From: Datisca glomerata
Lineage: Eukaryota > Streptophyta > Magnoliopsida > Cucurbitales > Datiscaceae
DNA length: 64,000 nt
Assembly: GCA_003255025.1 (NCBI GenBank)
Contig: QANY01000280.1
Span: 362,759 to 426,758 of the forward strand
Direction of reading: 5' to 3'
Below, piece by piece: positions 33,170-44,475 of the stretch (position 1 is the stretch's first letter; the number at the start of each line of letters is the position of its first letter). The position numbers and the translations under genes were made by a program. A model generated the notes under the pieces. The model worked only from the letters and a program-made list of their open reading frames with translations, made no database searches and was not told the origin of the DNA.

Positions 33170-34760
33170 AGGGGATGTTTGCTTGGCTTGTGTAGTTCTC
33201 TATAGCATTAATTGTAGTATAACTTCATTGTTCATTCTCTATAGAAAATTCTTCAAAGCTCCATTGTTAATTTCTTCTTTAGAGATTCAATAATGGAAGG
33301 TATATTTTTTGTTCTACCATTAGTGAATTATCGAAATATTTCATCATTCTTCTTCCTTGATTAATCTATTTCCATGCATTGATTTTTGAGTCTCATTATA
33401 TATCAATATATCATTATGTATCACTAAGTTATCCGAAAATCATCTATATACTACTGAATAATCTATTTTAGTCTTTAGATGTTTGGTTGATAGATAGTTG
33501 AAGGAGATGATTTGGTTATGGTTAATGACGGTTTACTTTTGTCAGACTTTCTTTTTTATCAATCAGTGATAGATGATGAGAGTTATTTTTACTATGGTCA
33601 ATTGGTGGTTACCTTGTATTTATTGAAGATGATAGAATAAATAGGTTGTACCATTTTTTATTGACAGATGTTCTCGTTAGTATGAGAGTAATTGATGGCG
33701 TCAATGGAATATTTTCCTCTACCTTATACAACAAAGAAGGTCTACACGAAGAAGAGAAGAATTATGGTTTCGTGAGATGAGAAGGTTTCCTTGTTTTTTT
33801 TCATTTGTTTTTTGATTGATTGATTTACAATTGAGGAGATAATTTTACCATGGTTAATTTAGTAGTTACCAAAACTATAGTTAGTTTATTTTTATTTCCC
33901 TTTTTTCGATAGTATATGATTGGTGGAATTCAAATTTGGAACTTTTGTTAATTAATGTTTGAAGGGAAGTTAGTTTATGGAACGATTTTTAAGACTATTG
34001 TAGGTGGGATTTTAGTTATTTACAAGGATACTTAAGATTCTATTAATTACGATTTTCAAGGAGCTAAATAAAGTTTTCTTATTTCTAGGGTAAATCATTT
34101 AAGTATATAAGATTTATCTATATAATTTACCCAAAAAATTAGTAATATATTATAAACATATGAAGGGCATATTAGTCTAAAATTTTCTAGGATATATCAT
34201 TTAAGAATATAAGATTTACCTACATAATTTATCTAAAAAATTGGTAATATATTATAAAAAGATGAGGGACATATTAATCTAAAATTATTCACTATTTAAG
34301 AAATTTGTCATTCACCTAAATCTATTAAATCTTGACAAAAAACTATTTTTTTTAAATCTTAACAAAAAACTAATTTAGTCATATAATATTTCTAGATACC
34401 TAATTATCTATTACTATTTCATGGATTGTTATGTAGTGGGCTGGTTTAGATGTCCAGTTAAATTGCCAAGTTGGGTTTTCCAGCCAACGTTAATTCGGGT
34501 CGTGACGGATGCTGGTTAGGGACAGACATTTTAGACACTTTACTGAATTCTTGACAAAAGAGATTACAATCTTGTGAATCAAACACAATGGTATCAAAGC
34601 ACTGTTGGCAATATAAAATGAGATACATAAAACATATATCTCATTCATGTTATATGTATTTTATTTCGTATTCAATATATTTTAAAAAATATATACAAAT
34701 GCAGTTTTCATGTATGATAACTTGTATATACATTAGAAGGACCCACATAATATGATATAT
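33170..34760. other. AT-rich non-coding DNA with a 102-bp tandem duplication
   Basis: No gene is seen. A unit of about 102 bp beginning TAGGGTAAATCATTTAAGTA at 34086 repeats at 34188 (TAGGATATATCATTTAAGAA), each ending in TAGTCTAAAATTxT-like text. At 34589-34600 the plus strand reads TGGTATCAAAGC, a copia-type primer motif with no assignable LTR, just upstream of copia-4. Confidence 0.6.
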
Positions 34761-34991
34761 TGTTAATATTTGATATAGCTTAAATCATATAATTGATATA
34801 CTCAATTACCTCCTTATATCTTTTCATTTGTAATCTCACTGATATAGGAGTTGATTAATTTGTTTCATATATTAGTTTCTTGATTTTTGGATATGTACAT
34901 AATATAGCTCTATATATACTCTTGTAATATGGTTTTGATAATCATAGAAAATATACAGAAAACTTCCTTCAAGTTTCTTTATAATTTCTTA
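34761..34991 (+). repeat. Copia-4 5' LTR
   Basis: It starts TGTTAATATTTGATATAGC and ends TTTATAATTTCTTA. The 3' LTR has TGTTAAGATTTGATATAGC and ends TTTATAGTTTTTCA. A TATA-like CTCTATATATACTC occurs near 34912. Confidence 0.92.
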
Positions 34992-35003
34992 TGGTATCAA
35001 AGC
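34992..35003 (+). promoter_or_regulatory. Copia-4 primer-binding site
   Basis: TGGTATCAAAGC directly follows the 5' LTR and differs by one base from the usual tRNA-iMet-complementary TGGTATCAGAGC. Confidence 0.9.
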
Positions 35004-36110
35004 ATCAATCCTCACTGTAGTTACAGTATTTTATCCGGTCTAATATATTAAATATACATAGTTTATATTTTAGCTCATATAATAATACAAGACTATATGT
35101 ATAATTTGAAAACTAATCCAATACTAAAATAAGAAAAGTGGTCCAAGGACTAAAAGGTAAAAATTGAAAAACAGACTAAAAGTAAAAAAGGTAAACCCTA
35201 ATTTTGCCTATAAATAGGGATGAGGTCTTCACTTAAGAGGGATGTCTCTTTGGAGTAAAAAAAAAGGAAGCCTTTTTTTTAGAGTGAGAAAGAGAGGGGT
35301 TGGAGTGAGAAAGAGAGGTGATTTTAGAGAGAGAAAGAGGTTCTACACTTCTATTATTTTCATCTTCTTCCATTCTTTTTCTCAAGGTAGCTTAAATGTT
35401 TGGTACATTTGCTCATAATATATTTTGTTCATCTCTCTTCTTCATATTCATGTAGTTGATATCTTTTGATTTTTTTTCATACATAAGTGGATTGTTCATT
35501 CTTTACATTTCTCCTCCTTTAAATCTTAACCTTTTACTTTCATGCATTGATGATTTCTTTACATGTTGGATAATGAGATGTCTTTGTCATCAACTCAATT
35601 AATGAGGATGATGATAAAGCTTTTGGGGTGGAAAAATTAACCCAATGTGAATCAACCCTTTAATGGGTGGAAAGTGTACATTTGATGCAAAGATCCCCTA
35701 GGATAATTTCTCACACATAACAATGCATAAAATAGAGAGTAAAACCTCTATACAAGATTATGTAAATATCTAAATTATGAAATTTTCAATTTTCCTACAA
35801 GTCTTTTTTTAAAAAAATATTATGTTCATCATTTTGTGACATTTGTTTGAACTAATTATCATCCATGATCATCCCCTTTGTTATTTGATTAGCAATGACT
35901 AATGAGGGAAGGAAAGAAAAATGGTAATTAGTAGACTAAGTAGTCAAAAATAAAAAAATGGACATATTTACGTTAAAAAATCTATTGTTTGTTTTCATCA
36001 ATTTTTTTATTTAATAATAATAATATTATTATTACTATTATATTATAATATATTATATTATAAAAAAAAGCAACAGAGGAAAGCTTTCTCTTTTGCAGCA
36101 AGAGCTGCGT
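35004..36110 (+). other. Copia-4 leader, probably enlarged by an insertion
   Basis: About 1.1 kb separates the primer site from gag, which is long for this group. It contains its own promoter-like part: CCTATAAATAGGG at about 35209 followed by a purine-rich leader with repeated AGAGTGAGAAAGAGAGG units (35281-35325). I could not define insertion boundaries or a target duplication. An AT-only run (36008-36062) precedes gag. Confidence 0.5.
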
Positions 36111-36120
36111 CGCAGCAAGA

Positions 36121-37127
36121 GCTGTGGAGATGATCCATGTGACCCTCTCTTTATTCATGCCTCTAACCATCCAAGAATGGATGGAACTAATTACGCCATG
36201 TGGAGATGATCAATGTTGGTGAGTTTTAGTGCCAAAAATAAATTGGGATTCATTAAAGGAACCATTTCTACACCTAGTGAAACAGACCCTAAACACCAAG
36301 CATCGCAATACTGTAATGATATGGTTCTCTCTTGGATCTTCAATTCATTGAGTCCAAATCTTGCCAACAGTATTTTGTATGTAGAAACTCCTTCTGAAAT
36401 GTGGCAAGATCTATAGGAACGCCTCTCACAAGGAGAGTTTTCTCATCTCTATCAAACTCAAAAATTTATTATTGAGCCAACACAAAAACAAGACTCCATA
36501 TTCACTTATTCTACTAAAATGATGATTTTGCGGGATGAATTAAAGATCTGTAATCCATCCATTCCTTGCTCTTGTGGAGTACTGAAGCATTTGAATGAAA
36601 AAGAAGAAAAAATTATGCTAGGGTAATTTCTTATAGGATTAAATGAGTCTTCTTCTACTGTGAGAGGACAAATTATGTTGATGCATCCTTTACCTAAAGT
36701 CAAGAAAGATTATCCACTTCTCTATGAAGAAGAAAAATGACGAGGACTAACTAAATTTAAGGGGACCGATTAGATTCATGCTATGAGTGTTAAAAATGTA
36801 CACAGTTCCAAGCAAATAGGTATTGATACTCAACATCAGGCAAACTCTCGTCAATTGGCATCTTCTTCTAGAACGCAAGGGTCTAGGAGGTCACTATTTT
36901 GCACTTACTGTGATGGCATTACTCATACTGTTGAAAGGTGATACTATTTGATTGGCCTTCCAGTTGAACACAAGTTTCACGGCAAGGATGTTAAACCTCA
37001 AAATCAAAACCAGAAAATTGCTTCAAGTAAAAAAAGTAATGGGTCTTCTCACTTCTTAGCTAAGGCTCCTGATCAGCCTTTGCAATTCACGCCTGAAGAG
37101 TTTTCTCAAATAAAGTCATTTATCTGA
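36121..37127 (+). pseudogene. gag: Copia-4 gag
   Basis: The frame begins near DPLFIHASNHP and reads MDGTNYAMWR, a stop, SMLVSFSAKNKLGFIKGTIS, NDMVLSWIFNSLSPNLANSI and VETPSEMWQDL, followed by ERLSQGEFSHLYQTQKF after another stop. Later parts are LIGLNESSSTVRGQIMLMHP and the zinc-knuckle region CTYCDGITHTVERWYYLIGL, in which the last Cys is Trp. It ends with FTPEEFSQIKSFI and a TGA at 37125. Family gags of this type bind RNA through the knuckle; this one has lost a ligand and has several stops. Confidence 0.9.
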
Positions 37128-37170
37128 AATGGTAAAAGTTCTCCTTGTGCAAACTATACAGATATCTTGA

Positions 37171-37619
37171 TGCGGACGGTGCAACTTTAGAATTTCTAGA
37201 ACAAATAGATCGTTGTACGCGCATGTCAACTACCGGAGGGCATAACTTTTGACTCGGGTGGAACCACGTGACCATAAGTTATCAAATCAAAGCTTATTCA
37301 GAGATCTACATATGTGATTTTTGGATTTGCCATAAGATACCCGTCGCAATCCAATTTTGAGTCCAAAAACACCTTTTAAGCACGTTCAGAGGTCCATAAG
37401 TTGCTTCGGTCATAATTTTGGGCTTTTTTATATTTTCATCTCTTTTATTTTTTAGGGTTTTTAGAGCGATATAAATTTATCTTATTCGGTTTTTAGATAG
37501 TTTTTGATGTTCTTAATGAGGAAATTGTTCTCCTTTTATTTCTAATTTTTGATATTCTTACGAATCAATGAAATTATTATCTAAATCCTGGTAATCTTAA
37601 GATTCAACAGGTTTTCAAA
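37171..37619 (+). repeat. Probable ~450-bp LTR-like insertion inside copia-4
   Basis: Homology to copia gag/protease stops near 37165 and resumes near 37690. The intervening block begins TGCGGACGGTGC and ends GATTCAACA, giving TG...CA termini. It includes GGCATAACTTTTGACTCGGG and a TATA-like GCGATATAAATTTA at 37471. It is non-coding. No target duplication is obvious, so solo LTR or short non-coding element is an inference. Confidence 0.5.
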
Positions 37620-37689
37620 GATCAATTGCTGAAATCGTGCGCAATTCAACAGCTTTTGGTTCTGTTAGAGTTTTGTAGAGGCCTCCGCT

Positions 37690-38850
37690 ATACATTTTTG
37701 TTCATCATCCACTTTACAACGTTCTAAATCATCTGACTGGATTATTAATAGTGGTGCTACAAATCATATAGCCTCTTCAATAATCATTGACACTCATTTT
37801 TCCCCTCAAGTTTCTTTACCAAATGGCTCTCATTCTAAGATCACGGTGTTGGTTCTGCTCTTCTATCATATAACTTACATGTTAAAGATGTTCTCTGTAT
37901 CCCTTCCTTTCATGTCAATCTTCTATCTGTTAGTTAACTCACTTCTGCTTTAAATTGCTCAATTGAATTTTTTTCCTACTTTTGGTATATTGCAGGACCT
38001 AGCTTCAAAGAAGACGACTAGCCTTGGGAAGCAGTATAAAGGGTTGTACTATCTTGTGCCACACTTAGATTCATCAGCATCATCACCACCAATAACATAT
38101 CATGTCTCCTTGCCATCTGCTGTCACTTGACATATGCGATCGGGACATCCTTCTAAAGCTTCATCCTAATCTTTAAGCAAAATAATTCCTTCATTTATAA
38201 ATGATTCTCAAACATTTATGTGAAGTATGTCCTTTGACAAAACAAACTAGGTTGTCGTTTGCTTTGAGTTGAATTCAAACTATGCACTCTTTTGATTTTA
38301 TTCACTGTGATATTTGGGGACCTCATCGTATCACAACTTATACTGGTGCACACTATTTTTGACTATTATTGATGATTACACTCGATTCACATGGATATTT
38401 CTTATGAATTTCAAATCTGAAACATAAAATTTGTTGAAGTTGTTCATCACATTTGTGAACACTCAATTCAATTGCCAAATAAAATGTGTTAGAAGTGATA
38501 ATGGCTTGGAATTCACCTTAATGAAATCTTTTTTTTTCTAATCTTGGCATATTATTTCAAAGTCCTTGTCCATCTACACCTCAACAAAATGATGTAGTGG
38601 AACGCAAACATCGTCATCTTCTAAACATTGGTACGACCTTAAGATTCCAAGCCAACCTTCCTTTAGAATTTTAGAGAGAAAGCCTACTCACTGCCACCTA
38701 TCTGATCAATCATCTTCCCACACCTATATTACATCATAAAATCCCATATGAACTTCTATATAACAAACCATCTATTTACACACATTTGTGAATATTTGGT
38801 TGTCTTTGTTATGCCATAAATATTTAGCCCTTAAATAAATTTTCACCTCG
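37690..38850 (+). pseudogene. Copia-4 protease and integrase
   Basis: Near 37737 the frame reads WIINSGATNHIASS, the protease motif with Asp replaced by Asn. Integrase follows in broken frames: FLTIIDDYTRFTWIFLMNFK with the first Asp, IKCVRSDNGLEFTLMKSFFF with the second Asp, and CPSTPQQNDVVERKHRHLLN with the Glu of VVERKH. The C-terminal part has TYLINHLPTPILHHKIPYEL and IFGCLCYAINI. All three integrase acidic residues are present, but stops interrupt the frame. Confidence 0.87.
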
Positions 38851-39429
38851 TGCTCGACGATGTATTTTTATTGGCTATCCTCCGCGACAAAAGGCTTACC
38901 GTGTTTATGATATTTTCACTCACCAAAATCCCAAAAAGAAAATATCCATTTTCCTTCTGTACCACTATATAACCTTGACTCAGATTCATCACCCATTTTA
39001 CCTCCACCAAATTCCACTTCTTCAAAACCTAACCACCTCACTATTGATGAGCCATTGCCACGTCATGATTTGTCCTCTCCCTCACCATTAGCCACTACAC
39101 CTTCATCCCCTGTTAGCTTGATATCTCCCTCACCTGACCACCCTAATACTATTCCTATTCTTCGTCGTAGTGATCATCTACGATAACCATCTATGATCCT
39201 CCGTGAGTTTCATTTTGGTCAGGTTACTGCACCATCTTCAACTGCAACTCCATGCTTATCTTATTCTTCACAGTCAAGTACTCAATATCCCTTAGTCAAT
39301 TTTTTGTCTTATAATTCACTATCTCCTTCCCATAAATTCTTTGTTAACACCACTTCTAGTAATCTAGAACCTACTACATATGCACAGGCAATTCAGGATC
39401 CAATCCTAAGCTGAATGCTCTTACCAACC

Positions 39430-40020
39430 AATAAAAATGGTCATTGGTTCCTCTTCCTCCAGGGCAGCGACCCATAGGAAGCAAATGGTTTACCAAATCA
39501 AGTATAATTCAAATGGAACTGTGGAACGTTATAAAGCTCGTTTGGTAGCCAAAGGCTTTACTAAAAAAGAAGGTCTAGATTATCATGAAACTTTTATCCC
39601 AATTGCCAAGCTAACCACAGTAAGTTGTCTTCTTGTCGTGGCTGCTGTACATAATTGGCAATTATTTTATATGGATGTTCATAATGCCTTTCTCTATTGT
39701 GACTTAGATGGAGAAGTGTATATGACTCCACCACCAGGTCTTTGTTGATAGGGGATAAGCTTGTATGTCGACTGTATAAGTCTCTCTATTTGCTCAAACA
39801 AGCACCTAGAAATTGGTTTTCAAAGTTCTCTGAAGCCATAAAAAAGGCTGGCTTTACCCAATCTCTTTCAGACCACTCCTTGTTTGTTCGAGTAAAAGAT
39901 TCTTCTACAACATTGGTTCTTATTTATGTGGTTGATATGATTATAACAGGGAATGATGAAAAGGCTATTCAAGATCTCAAACTCTTCCTCCATCGATAAT
40001 TCCATATTAAAGATCTTGGC
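39430..40020 (+). pseudogene. Copia-4 reverse transcriptase
   Basis: From about 39488 the frame reads VYQIKYNSNGTVERYKARLV, AKGFTKKEGLDYHETFIPIA and FYMDVHNAFLYCDLDGEVYM (the Asp of YMDVHNAF is present), ending TPPPGLC with a stop. The next frame (39742-39999) reads VCRLYKSLYLLKQAPRNWFS and LVLIYVVDMIITGNDEKAIQ. The catalytic YVDD is YVVD, so one of the two metal-binding Asp residues is gone. The linker upstream of the domain (38900-39430) is low-complexity and frameshifted. Confidence 0.9.
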
Positions 40021-40880
40021 TATCTACAGTATTTTCTTGGCTTGGAAGTGGCAAGGTCTAAAGTTGGTACTGTTATATCACAACGAAAATATACTTTAGA
40101 AATTCTTGAGGATGTTAGTTTCTTGGTGTGCAACCTGTGGACTTTCCCATGGAGTAAAATTTGAAGCTTACAAATAATCAAGGTGATATCTTACTCACTC
40201 CTTCACGTTATAGAAGATTGATAGGGCGATTAATTTATCTTACAATTACTAGATCGGATATCAGTTATTCCATGAACCTTCTAAGTTAATTTATGAATGA
40301 TCCAAGAAAACCTCATTGGGACAATGCTCTAAGAATTGTGTGATAATTAAAAAGAAGTCAAGGTTTCAGATTGTTAATCTCCTCAATAGCTCGCTCAAGT
40401 TGAAGGCGTATTGTGATGAAAATTGGGCTAACTTTCCCATGACAAGAAGGTCAACTTCAGGTTATTGTGTGTTCCTTGGAGACTCCTTAATCACTTGGAA
40501 GACAAAGAAATAAAAAACTGTATCTAGATCATTTTCAGAAGCAAAGTATAGATCTATGGCTGCTGCAATATGTGAACTCACTTGGCTCAAATTTTTTGTT
40601 TAATGACCTGCAAGTCTCTTTGGGACCTGTCCAATTATTCTGTGATAATCAAGTAGCTCTTCATATCGCTGCAAATCCTGTGTATCATGAATGTACTAAG
40701 CATATTGAACTTGATTGTCATGTTGTGAGAGAGAAGATCTAAGAAGGACAAATCATCACCAAGTTTGTCCCATCATCTCTTCAGTTAGCTGATGTTTTCA
40801 CAAAAGCTTTAGGAGGAAATGGCTTCAAGAGCTTAATACACAAGTTGAACATGCTTGACATACATGCTCCAACTTGAGAG
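40020..40880 (+). pseudogene. Copia-4 RNase H
   Basis: The region after reverse transcriptase continues in several frames: YLQYFLGLEVA-like text near 40021, then LKAYCDENWANFPMTRRSTS, GYCVFLGDSLITWKTKK and, after a stop, SFSEAKYRSMAAAICELTWL. The first acidic residue (YCDENWA) and the Glu of SEAKYR are present. The tail approaches the polypurine tract with the FTKAL-type block in another frame. Confidence 0.85.
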
Positions 40881-40889
40881 GGGGAAGGG
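40874..40889 (+). promoter_or_regulatory. Copia-4 polypurine tract
   Basis: The sequence TTGAGAGGGGGAAGGG lies immediately before the 3' LTR start TGTTAAGATT, the expected primer for plus-strand synthesis. Confidence 0.88.
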
Positions 40890-41120
40890 TGTTAAGATTT
40901 GATATAGCTTAAATCATGTAATTGATATACTCAATAACCTCCTTATATCTTTATGTTTGTAATCCCAGTGATATAGGAGTTGACTAATTTGTTTCATGTA
41001 TTAGTTCCTTAATTTTTGGATTTGTACATAATATAGCTCTATATATACTCTCATAATATGGTTTTGATAATTATAGAAAATATATAGAAAACTTCCTTCA
41101 AGTTTCTTTATAGTTTTTCA
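40890..41120 (+). repeat. Copia-4 3' LTR
   Basis: This LTR has the canonical TG...CA ends and the same length as the 5' copy. Differences are few, which makes copia-4 one of the younger insertions here despite its stops. Confidence 0.92.
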
Positions 41121-42260
41121 TACATCGTGTTAGTTTCTTATCTCAAGAGGTAATGTTTCTTGTCCTAGTAAGAATGTCCTGGATCATCGATATCAAGAAT
41201 GTGAGATTCAAACTAGTACATCCTTTTCAAAATTATATTGGTATACACCTATGCAGATCTGATATGACTTTTAGTAATATAATTATGACAAATATTAATC
41301 AACATCTTAATGAAAAGCCATACGATGAAGTAGACAGATGCATGGCCTACATAAGCGCAAGTGACATAAAACAAATTGGAAATCAATCTTTTTGAGACCC
41401 GACATATGGAGATAATGTTCCATTGATCTTGACTCCAAGTGTTGAATAATGAGTAAGGACGACTAAAATCAACTCGGCACAAATGCTAATATAAAAATGA
41501 CCTTTATACTTTTTTATTAACTTTAAATATTTTTTGTATGTTTACTAGGACAAGTTAGAGTAGTCCATTTTCAGTATGGACAACTGAGATTTAACAAGAC
41601 TCTCTCATGTTTCACCAATAGGAGAGGATCCAGATCCATCCATATGGGTAAAGATAACATTAAAAAATGTTAACTTGACGTATCATCTCGCACCAAACAT
41701 ATTGTCAAGTCGATGTGTACAAATAAACTACTTGAAAGTAGGCTTTTCCCAGCGGGTCTATATCAGTGGAAAGAATATCGTCGGGAAAAACTATGAAATT
41801 TGAGGATTTTACCAATGGTTCTAAAAAAGCTGGTAAAAATTATCCTATTCTAAAGATTTTTATTCAATGCTAGCGGTTCTAATCCATCGATATAAAATAT
41901 ATTTCTTTTAGAATTTTGAAAATATATGTCGGCGTTTACGGTATCATTTACCATTGGTTAAAATTTTAAACAGAACAACTTCGTTTGAGATTAGGGGTTA
42001 TTTCACCCCGAGCCAGCTAAGAGGGGTCTGCCATTTGGCAGACCTTTCTCTCTCTCTCTATCCGTCTCTTTTTCCTTCTCTCACTCACTCACCACCTCTC
42101 TCTCTCTTCAAAAACACCTATCTCTGTCGATACACTCTCTCGTTCTCTTTGTCTTTCACACACTTAGAACACAAAGATAGTTTGGAGATAAGACATTCTA
42201 ATATCACGGCCCCCTGCTTGTGGACCAAGCCTTTCTAATAACCTGCCCAGAAGCCTCCGC
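41121..42260. other. Unassigned DNA with a CT-rich tract
   Basis: No gene can be supported. At 41738-41960 there are short repeated phrases of the type CAGCGGGT / ACCAATGGTTC / AGCGGTTC, as in subterminal repeats of some DNA transposons, but no termini were found. At 42043-42150 a strongly pyrimidine-rich tract (CTCTCTCTCTCT and CTCACTCACTCACC) resembles a plant 5' leader. It abuts a LINE fragment in the opposite orientation. Confidence 0.4.
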
Positions 42261-42770
42261 CCATATCCAATTGGCCTAGAACATGAAACTTTTCTTCGAC
42301 CTATCGATGCCCAATCAGAGATGGGATCAAGATGAGCCACTAACACTCTATGGTCAGAAGAATAAAAACACTACGTTTCCACCTAGGCCCACGAGAAAAT
42401 ATCCCCCCACGAGTCCGTACATACCCCTCTATCAAGTCTCTTCTGAATGATGTACCCCCTTGCCTGTTTGTTAAACCAAGTGAATCTCAAACCTTTGAAC
42501 CCCAAATGCAATAGTGAATGACTCTAGTTTCTCTTGAAAAGCTACCATCTAAGAATCCAGATGTTCAGCTCCTCCTAATTTTTTTAGAACCATGAATGAT
42601 CTCATTAAAGTCTCCCATCACTAGCCACAATAACTGGAAAGATCACTAAGATGCTTAAGCAAATACTAAGATTGATGACGATAAGACTGAACTGGATTTC
42701 CATAGAAACTCATAAATTGACAAGGTTCGTCTCTTCAATATGATGGTAGCATATATGTGACCCAAAGAGC
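42260..42770 (-). pseudogene. L1-type LINE endonuclease fragment
   Basis: On the minus strand, near 42670, the sequence reads QFMSFYGNPVQSYRHQS, and near 42630-42590 LWLVMGDFNEIIHGSKK. GDFNEI is a catalytic signature of the APE-like endonuclease at the start of plant LINE ORF2. A shifted frame continues with LGGAEHLDS and MVAFQEKLESFTIAFG, matching the usual order. The right end at about 42770 is cut by the copia-5 fragment. It is a different part of ORF2, on the opposite strand, from the fragment at 4300, so the two are separate insertions. Confidence 0.8.
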
Positions 42771-44475
42771 TTGTTGTTTCTTTCCCTTAGGATTTGGATG
42801 CCCAAAACACAACCCTCTTTTCCTAAATCTTTCATTTAGAATTTCTCAACTAACTATTTCTTTACCTTTGTTAGAGTTTCTACATCATTCTAAATAAGTT
42901 GAATATCATCAACATAAAGAACTAAGAAAATTACTATCTTATCTTCGATGTATTTATAAACACAAGTTTCGTCAACATTTTGCTTGAAGCCATAAGATTC
43001 TATAATCTCATCAAAGGTAAGATTCCAAGATCTAGATTCTTGCTTTAATCCATAAATGGATTTAAGCAATTTGCATACTTCTGATCTTACCTCTTTTCTA
43101 CGAACCCTTCTGGTTGCATCATATAGATGCTTTCTTTAAGAGAGTCATTCAGAAAAACTGTCTTGACGTCCATTTGCTATACTCAGAGTCAAAACTAGCG
43201 GCTATGGACAAAAGGATGCAAATGGATTTTAGCATGACCGCAGAGGGAGAATGTCTCTTCATAATTGACTCCTACCCTTTATGTATAGCCCTTGGCTACC
43301 AACCGTACCTTAAAAGTATTTACTTTCCCATCTGCCCTTATTTTATTCTTGAAGATCTATTTACATCCAATGGACCTGACATCTTCAAGTGGATCTATAA
43401 GTTCCCAGACGGAATTGGAATACATAGATTCTATTTACTAGTTCATGTGCCTCTAGTTCGTAGCGAACTGGTTGTCTCACAACTCCCCCACTACGACGTT
43501 GCCCCGGGGTTTCCTTTGTAGAAACTTTGATTTCTCTAGTTTATCATTTATCAATAGAAATTGAAGGTGGTATGATTTCATCAGTCGTTAATTCCTCGAT
43601 AACTATGTTGCTTCAAAGTTTATTGTTTTCCATATAGTCGTGTTCAAGAAAGGGGCATTTGTTGATATAAACACCTTTTAATCATTGTGACTATAACCAT
43701 ACTCATCTCTAGTCTCTAACTTTCCCGTCTTGGATCTAAAACGTGAACTGGACACCCCCATATATGAAAATGACGCAAACTGCGTTTTGAGCCAAAATGT
43801 ACGTTGTCGTGTGTAATGCATATCCCTAAAATGTAAGTAGTAGTGATGAGTAGCTTAACATAAACCTAACCATATCCAATAAGGTATGGGTTTTTCTTAA
43901 AGACCATTTTACTGTAGCGTTCCAGGTGCTATGAGTTAGGATAGGTCCATACTCCCAGCAAGTAATCATTGAATTCTAAATCTAAGTATTCACCACCTCG
44001 ATTTGATCGAAGGGTTTTCAATGATTTACCTAATTGATTTTCAGCTTTAGCTTTGAAGACTTTAAGCTTTCCAAACGTTTCAGACTTTCTTTGCATTAGG
44101 TAAGTGTAACCATATCTTGAGTAATCGTCAGTAAAAGTGACGAAATACTCATACCCACCTCTAGTTTTACATTGATCGGTCCACAAACATCACTACGTGC
44201 TAGCTCAAGTGGCTCATTGGCTCTTTGGCCCTTTCTAGAGAAATTTTTTTTAGTCATTTTACCCTCTGGAAAAGATTCATAAACATGAAAAGTTTCAACT
44301 TTTAGTTCTCTCAAAACATTATGCCTTGTTAACCTGTTTAACCTATCTAGATTAATATGTCCTAACCTTCGATGCCAAAGATATGTGTTATCATCATGAT
44401 GAGAAACTTTATGTCATTTGTTACTTTTAGGTTTTACTACTTTAAATAATTAAGAATTATTTAACACGCATGAGA
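42771..44475 (-). pseudogene. Copia-5: pol fragment of the copia-1 family
   Basis: The fragment aligns with copia-1 from about 9805 to 11660, on the same strand. It spans the end of reverse transcriptase (minus-strand text around 42905-42990), the reverse transcriptase start with many stops, and integrase. The clearest part is 43929-44186: YEYFVTFTDDYSRYGYTYLM, KVFKAKAENQLGKSLKTLRS and NRGGEYLDLEFNDYLLGV, where the Asp of SDRGGEY is Asn. Gag, protease and the primer site are missing. The fragment runs straight into an LTR with no leader between them, so a deletion joined the two. Confidence 0.85.

Larger units (their letters stand above)
31010..33170. other. Non-coding stretch containing a ~230-bp direct repeat pair
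   Basis: There are no convincing genes. The main structure is the direct repeat listed at 31722 and 32396. Between the copies lies about 440 bp of unique A-rich sequence with no coding potential. From 32880 a segment similar to the start of the tandem array at 788 begins (ATAAATTTTGAAAATCAATT). Confidence 0.5.
34761..41120 (+). mobile_element. Copia-4: Ty1/copia element with paired 231-bp LTRs
   Basis: The LTRs at 34761-34991 and 40890-41120 are both 231 bp and nearly identical in layout. A primer site abuts the first and a polypurine tract abuts the second. Flanking TATAT (34756-34760) and TACAT (41121-41125) are a target duplication with one mismatch. Gag, protease, integrase, reverse transcriptase and RNase H follow in copia order on the plus strand, all with stops. 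Gag wording (CTYCDG...HTVERWYYLIGLP) suggests the Ale/Retrofit-like group. The internal region is lengthened by non-coding insertions at about 35040-36110 and 37171-37619. Confidence 0.9.

Noticed and set aside
41153..41482. Overlapping 80-codon plus and 77-codon minus frames
   Set aside because: Neither strand shows recognisable motifs; not enough to call a gene.
43114..43521. 135-codon plus-strand frame
   Set aside because: It is antisense to the copia-5 reverse transcriptase/integrase linker; no similarity of its own.
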